A DNA stretch of 52,524 nt from Comamonadaceae bacterium. Lineage in GTDB: Bacteria > Pseudomonadota > Gammaproteobacteria > Burkholderiales > Burkholderiaceae_C. This document shows, one piece after another, positions 44,668 to 52,524 of this stretch. The first letter of the stretch is position 1, and each line of letters starts with the position of its first letter. The notes under the pieces were generated by a model. It had not been told where the DNA came from and ran no database searches. It saw nothing but the letters and a program-made list of their open reading frames with translations. Where the stretch lies: contig PNMF01000004.1 in assembly GCA_013823485.1 (NCBI GenBank), forward strand, positions 1 through 52,524, given 5' to 3'. The position numbers were made by a program, and so were the translations under genes.

Positions 44668-45165
44668 TCAGGGACCCGAAGCGACCGCAGCCGGCGCCGG
44701 AGCAGCCGCTTGCCCGACCGGCTCGGTGCCCGGCACCGGCTGACCTTCCTTCTCGGCGGTGCGATCGAAAGTGAGCACCTTGCCGAACACCAGCTGCATC
44801 CAGGTCGGATACGTGTAGGCCGTGCCCTTGTTGTGGTCGATCACGGCACCGATGCCGCCACCGAGGATGATGTTGCCCCACATGCCGCCGTTGGCCCGCG
44901 AAATGGCGCGGCCCCGAGCTTCGGCCTGACCGGCGCCCTTGCAGACGATGTCCAGGTCTTTCGACGACCTGCGCACCGGCGTCGTGTCGCCGGACTTCAG
45001 GCTGACGGAGCCGTAGTCGTTGGTCAGCTGGCATTCGGCGCCGCTCACCAGCTCACCCGCCGGGTTGCGGGTCTCGACCTTCACCGGGTGGGTCGAGTCG
45101 TTGACGACCGACGCGCAGCCGGTGGACAGGATGGCGGCCGCGCAGGCCAGGGCGATGGATTTCAT
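44668..45165 (-). CDS. Outer-membrane-type lipoprotein, function unknown
   Basis: 165 aa from the ATG at 45165 with a strong GAGGAGGA site. Lipoprotein signal: a hydrophobic start and lipobox LSTGC, with Cys near residue 17 and Ala/Ser after it, suggesting outer-membrane sorting. The middle (GELVSGAECQLTNDYGSVSL, then TPVRRSSKDLDIVCKGAG) resembles a PEGA-like beta domain, and GNIILGGGIGAVIDHNKGTA is a glycine-rich hydrophobic segment. An Ala/Pro tail ends it. Similar small lipoproteins occur in Pseudomonas and Burkholderia, without known function. Confidence 0.82.
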   Translation of the reverse strand: MKSIALACAAAILSTGCASVVNDSTHPVKVETRNPAGELVSGAECQLTNDYGSVSLKSGDTTPVRRSSKDLDIVCKGAGQAEARGRAISRANGGMWGNIILGGGIGAVIDHNKGTAYTYPTWMQLVFGKVLTFDRTAEKEGQPVPGTEPVGQAAAPAPAAVASGP

Positions 45166-45229
45166 GGGGTTCCTCCTCGTTGAAAGGGCGCGACTGTAGG
45201 CCGCGCCCCGAGGGGACACCCCCGGGGGA

Positions 45230-47878
<2,649 letters not shown>

Positions 47879-48082
47879 GGTGGCCTTGGCAATGGAGCGG
47901 AGGTGGACTGATGCCCCCGGGGGCACCCCGGCGGCGTCAAAGCCCGCTATTTTCCAACACTTCGAGTGGCCCGGCGCGGCGGGTCACCACCGGTACTGCA
48001 GGGTCGGGCGGCTCGGGCTATCCTGCCGGATTCCGCCCTGCGGCCCGACCGCCCCGCGCCACCCACCGACCGGAGACACACC

Positions 48083-49561
48083 ATGGACATGAAAACCTCG
48101 CCCCTGGCCCTGCTCAAGGACCCCAGCCTGCTCAAGACCGACGGCCTCATCAACGGCCAGTGGGTGAAAGGCAGCAGCCGCTTCGATGTGCTGGACCCGG
48201 CCACCGGCCACAAGCTGGCCGATGTGGCCAACCTGGGCCCGGCCGATGCGCAGGCCGCCATCGACGCCGCCAATGCGGCCTGGGCCGGCTGGCGTAACAA
48301 GACCGCCAAGGAGCGCTCCAACATCCTGCGCACCTGGTTCAACCTGCTGATGGCCAACCAGGACGACCTGGCCCGCATCCTGACCGCCGAACAGGGCAAG
48401 CCCTACCCCGAGGCCAAAGGTGAAATTGCCTACGGCTCCAGCTTCGTGGAGTGGTTTGCCGAGGAGGCCAAGCGCGTCAATGGCGAGACCCTGCCCACCT
48501 TCGACAACAACCGCCGCCTGCTGGTGCTCAAGCAGCCCATCGGCGTGTGCGCCGCCATCACGCCCTGGAACTTCCCGCTGGCCATGATCACCCGCAAGGT
48601 GGCCCCGGCCCTGGCCGCCGGCTGCCCGGTGATCATCAAGCCCGCCGAGCTGACCCCGCTGACCGCGCTGGCTGCGGCCGAGCTGGCGGTGCGCGCCGGC
48701 ATCCCGGCCGGCGTGATCAACATCCTGAGCGCCGACAGCGAGCAGAGCATTGCCATCGGCAAGGTGCTGTGCGCCAGCGACGTGGTGCGCCACCTCTCGT
48801 TCACCGGCTCCACCGAAGTGGGCCGCATCCTGATGGCGCAGAGCGCACCGACGGTGAAGAAGCTCAGCCTGGAGCTGGGCGGCAACGCGCCCTTCATCGT
48901 GTTCGACGATGCCGACATCGACTCGGCCGTGGAAGGCGCCATTGCCAGCAAGTACCGCAACGCCGGCCAGACCTGCGTCTGCGCCAACCGCCTGTATGTG
49001 CAGGCCGGCGTTTACGACGCCTTCGTGGAGAAGTTCGCCGCCCGCGTGGCCGCCTTCAAGGTGGGCAACGGCTTCGACGACGGCGTGGTGCAAGGCCCGC
49101 TGATCGAGGACGCTGCGGTCGAGAAGGTGCAGCGCCATGTGAGCGACGCCGTGGCCAAGGGCGGCCGCGTGGTCACCGGCGGCCAGAAGCTGCCGGGCCA
49201 GTTCTTCCAGCCCACCGTGATTGCCGATGCGAAGGGCGACATGCTGTGCGCCCGCGAAGAAACCTTCGGCCCGCTGGCCCCGGTCTTCAAGTTCCAGACC
49301 GAGCAGGAGGCCATCGATGCGGCCAACAACACCGAGTTCGGTCTGGCCAGCTACTTCTACAGCCGCGACGTGGGCCGCATCTTCCGGGTGAGCGAGGCGC
49401 TGGAGTACGGCATGGTGGGCATCAACGTGGGCATCCTGGCCACCGAGCATGTGCCCTTCGGCGGCGTCAAGCAGTCGGGCCTGGGCCGCGAAGGCTCGCA
49501 CCACGGCATGGACGACTATGTGGAGATCAAGTACCTCTGCCTGGGCGACGTCCTGAAGTGA
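48083..49561 (+). CDS. gabD: NAD(P)-dependent succinate-semialdehyde dehydrogenase
   Basis: 492 aa. Aldehyde dehydrogenase with the cofactor site ITPWNFPLAMITRKVAPALA, the general base in SLELGGNAPFIVFDDAD (Glu near 265) and the nucleophile in NAGQTCVCANRLYV (Cys near 299). The overall match, including length, fits GabD, which oxidises succinic semialdehyde to succinate in GABA breakdown, but related semialdehydes are possible. It is read divergently from alaS and followed 4 bp on by a gamma-glutamyltransferase gene. Confidence 0.88.
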   Translation: MDMKTSPLALLKDPSLLKTDGLINGQWVKGSSRFDVLDPATGHKLADVANLGPADAQAAIDAANAAWAGWRNKTAKERSNILRTWFNLLMANQDDLARILTAEQGKPYPEAKGEIAYGSSFVEWFAEEAKRVNGETLPTFDNNRRLLVLKQPIGVCAAITPWNFPLAMITRKVAPALAAGCPVIIKPAELTPLTALAAAELAVRAGIPAGVINILSADSEQSIAIGKVLCASDVVRHLSFTGSTEVGRILMAQSAPTVKKLSLELGGNAPFIVFDDADIDSAVEGAIASKYRNAGQTCVCANRLYVQAGVYDAFVEKFAARVAAFKVGNGFDDGVVQGPLIEDAAVEKVQRHVSDAVAKGGRVVTGGQKLPGQFFQPTVIADAKGDMLCAREETFGPLAPVFKFQTEQEAIDAANNTEFGLASYFYSRDVGRIFRVSEALEYGMVGINVGILATEHVPFGGVKQSGLGREGSHHGMDDYVEIKYLCLGDVLK

Positions 49562-49565
49562 CCCC

Positions 49566-51163
<1,598 letters not shown>

Positions 51164-51170
<7 letters not shown>

Positions 51171-52468
51171 AACAGCCGCCGGGCGTGCAGGCCCAGGCCC
51201 AGGCCCACGCTGGCGTTGCGGTCGCCATGCACCACCCGGGCAGTCGGCACCCGGGCTGCCAGACGGCGGGTCAGGGGTGAAAACCCGGTGGAGCCGCCGG
51301 TGAAATACACCACATTCACCGCCTCGGGTGGGGTGCCCGCCATCCGCAGCGTGACGTCCACCGCCTCGGCGATGCGCTCCAGGTCGGCGTCCAGCGCGGC
51401 CAGGGCCTGCGTTGCATCGAACCCCACCCGCAGGCCCGGCTCCAGCAGGCCGAGGTCGATGTGGGTGGCGCCGCCTTCGGCCACCGCGATCTTGGCCTCC
51501 TCGGCCCGGCCCAGCAGGGCATGGCCCAGCCGGTCCTCCACCACCCGCAGCAGCCGCTGGTGGTGTTGCGGGTCGCCATAAAAGCCCTTCATGCGGCGCA
51601 GCTCGGCCACGCGCGGAGCCGTGTAGACCGTGTTGATGAGGTGCCAGGTGGCCAGATCGAAATACACCCGGCTGGGCACCTCGCGCGGCGCCGCGCCGTC
51701 GGCACGCGCCGGACCGAGGCCACGGTAGCCACACAGCGGCAGGATGCCGGCGAGTTCGACATGGCGGTCGAAATCGGTGCCCGCCAGGTGCACGCCGTGG
51801 TTGGCCAGGATGTCGTCCTTGCGGTCCAGGCGCGTGCGCCGCTGCGGCCCGACCCGCACCAGGGAAAAGTCGGAGGTACCGCCACCGATGTCGGCCACCA
51901 GCACCAGCGCCTCGTGGTCGATGCCCTGCTCGTAGTCGAGGGCCGCTGCAATCGGTTCGTACTGGAAGCTCAGTTCGCGCCAGCCAGCGGCATGGGCGGC
52001 GTCGGCCAACGTCTGCTGGGCCTGGGCATCGCGCTGCGGATCGCCGTCGACGAAAAACACCGGGCGGCCCAGCACCGCCCGCTCCAGCGGTGCCTGCGTG
52101 CGGCGTTCCGCCAGCGACTTCAGGTGCTGCAGGTAGCCGGTGACGACATCCAGGTACCGCACCGCACGGCCTTCGCCCACATCGGTGCTCTGGCTGGCCA
52201 GCGTGGAGCCCAGGATGCTTTTCATGGACCGCATCAGCCGGCCCTCCTGCCCCTCCAGGTAGGCCGCCAGCCCCGGGCGGCCGTACACCCGCTCGGGCGG
52301 CTCATGGTTCGCCAGCCCCTCGACCCGGTAAAATACGGCGGTGGGCATGGTCACCTGCCCGGGCTCCAGCTCGACCAGCGACAGGCCGGCCTCCGGGGTC
52401 GGGACGGCAATGGCGGAATTGGAGGTGCCGAAGTCGACGGCGCAGAAGGGACGGGGGGCAGGCGGCAT
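51164..52468 (-). CDS. Hsp70-family protein (YegD-like)
   Basis: 434 aa. The actin/Hsp70 ATPase fold is complete: phosphate 1 CAVDFGTSNSAIAV (9-22), phosphate 2 LVADIGGGTSDFSLV, and the adenosine motif VVYFTGGSTGFSPL near the end. It lacks the DnaK substrate-binding domain and lid, so it is not a classical chaperone. E. coli YegD is the nearest named relative; function uncertain. The predicted start of transcription is about four bases before the ATG, so it may be translated nearly leaderless. Confidence 0.92.
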
Positions 52469-52478
52469 GAGGGGGCGG

Positions 52479-52495
52479 ATTCTAGTCGCTAGAAT
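52479..52495. promoter_or_regulatory. Palindromic divergent promoter with two TAGAAT -10 boxes
   Basis: ATTCTAG-TCG-CTAGAAT is a perfect palindrome. Read either way it gives the -10 hexamer TAGAAT: plus strand at 52490-52495, placing a start just before tRNA-Gly, and minus strand at 52484-52479, placing a start just before the Hsp70-like gene. No clear -35 is seen on either side. Confidence 0.55.
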
Positions 52496-52505
52496 GCAGG
52501 CCGCC

Positions 52506-52524
52506 GCGGGTGTAGTTCAATGGC
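52506..52524 (+). tRNA. tRNA-Gly, 5' part only
   Basis: GCGGGTGTAGTTCAATGGC is the acceptor strand and D-arm start of a glycine tRNA (G1-C2-G3-G4-G5 and TAGTTCAATGG). The window ends here, so the anticodon cannot be read. Confidence 0.85.

Noticed and set aside
47912-47925. 14-bp palindrome TGCCCCCGGGGGCA between alaS and gabD
   Set aside because: Simple GC symmetry near the alaS start; no spacing or neighbouring signal supports an operator call.

Overview
This window is ordinary high-GC chromosomal DNA from a betaproteobacterium, most likely Burkholderiales and probably Comamonadaceae or a close relative. That placement rests on gene order (cysS-glycosylase-accA-tilS-lysC-tRNA-Ser; ribD, a minor-pilin cluster, then ribE-ribB-ribH-nusB; tolQRA next to dnaE) and on a GC-rich hairpin repeat before nrdR that I recall from Comamonadaceae. 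It is recognition by memory, not a database result. I see no insertion sequence, integrase, prophage, CRISPR array or origin.

Layout. (1) 1-2.8 kb: an accessory stretch, all on the minus strand. It holds a patatin-like lipase and an AbiEi/AbiEii antitoxin-toxin pair with a perfect inverted repeat in its promoter, and ends at tRNA-Ser(GCU) and its terminator. (2) 2.8-8.2 kb, minus: a housekeeping run cysS, AlkA-like DNA glycosylase, accA, tilS, lysC, tRNA-Ser. (3) 8.4-11.8 kb, plus: TPR protein, two cyclophilins, lpxH, mtfA. (4) 11.8-18.3 kb, minus: a DUF349 protein and a very large AsmA-like DUF748 envelope protein. (5) 18.3-19.0 kb: the only long non-coding gap. It holds a candidate structured small RNA (minus) and an AT-rich promoter for a membrane-anchored lytic transglycosylase (plus). 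(6) 19.9-23.1 kb, plus: a ZTP/ZMP riboswitch, glyA, a hairpin repeat, nrdR, ribD. (7) 23.2-26.5 kb, plus: a reduced type IV minor-pilin operon with two fimT-like genes, an in-frame pilV::pilY1 hybrid and a frameshifted pilE-like gene. (8) 26.6-33.1 kb, plus: ribE, ribB with a degenerate RibA-like domain, ribH, nusB, an aminotransferase, ybgC, tolQ, tolR, tolA. (9) 33.1-39.8 kb, minus: dnaE, a DUF599 membrane protein, a flavodoxin and two pirins, with a divergent LysR regulator over a 21-bp palindrome. (10) 40.9-44.7 kb, plus: an FAD oxidoreductase, gluQ, trmB and a pseudouridine synthase. (11) 44.7-47.9 kb, minus: a lipoprotein and alaS. (12) 48.1-52.5 kb: an aldehyde dehydrogenase and a cytoplasmic gamma-glutamyltransferase (plus), a YegD-like Hsp70 (minus), and the first 19 bases of a tRNA-Gly.

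How it fits together. Most genes form tightly coupled housekeeping operons with ATGA/GTGA overlaps: riboflavin synthesis, the Tol envelope machine, tRNA and translation maturation, one-carbon metabolism. The stretches that depart from this are the pilin hybrid with its broken partner, the 18.3-19.0 kb gap, and the AbiE/patatin segment beside tRNA-Ser.
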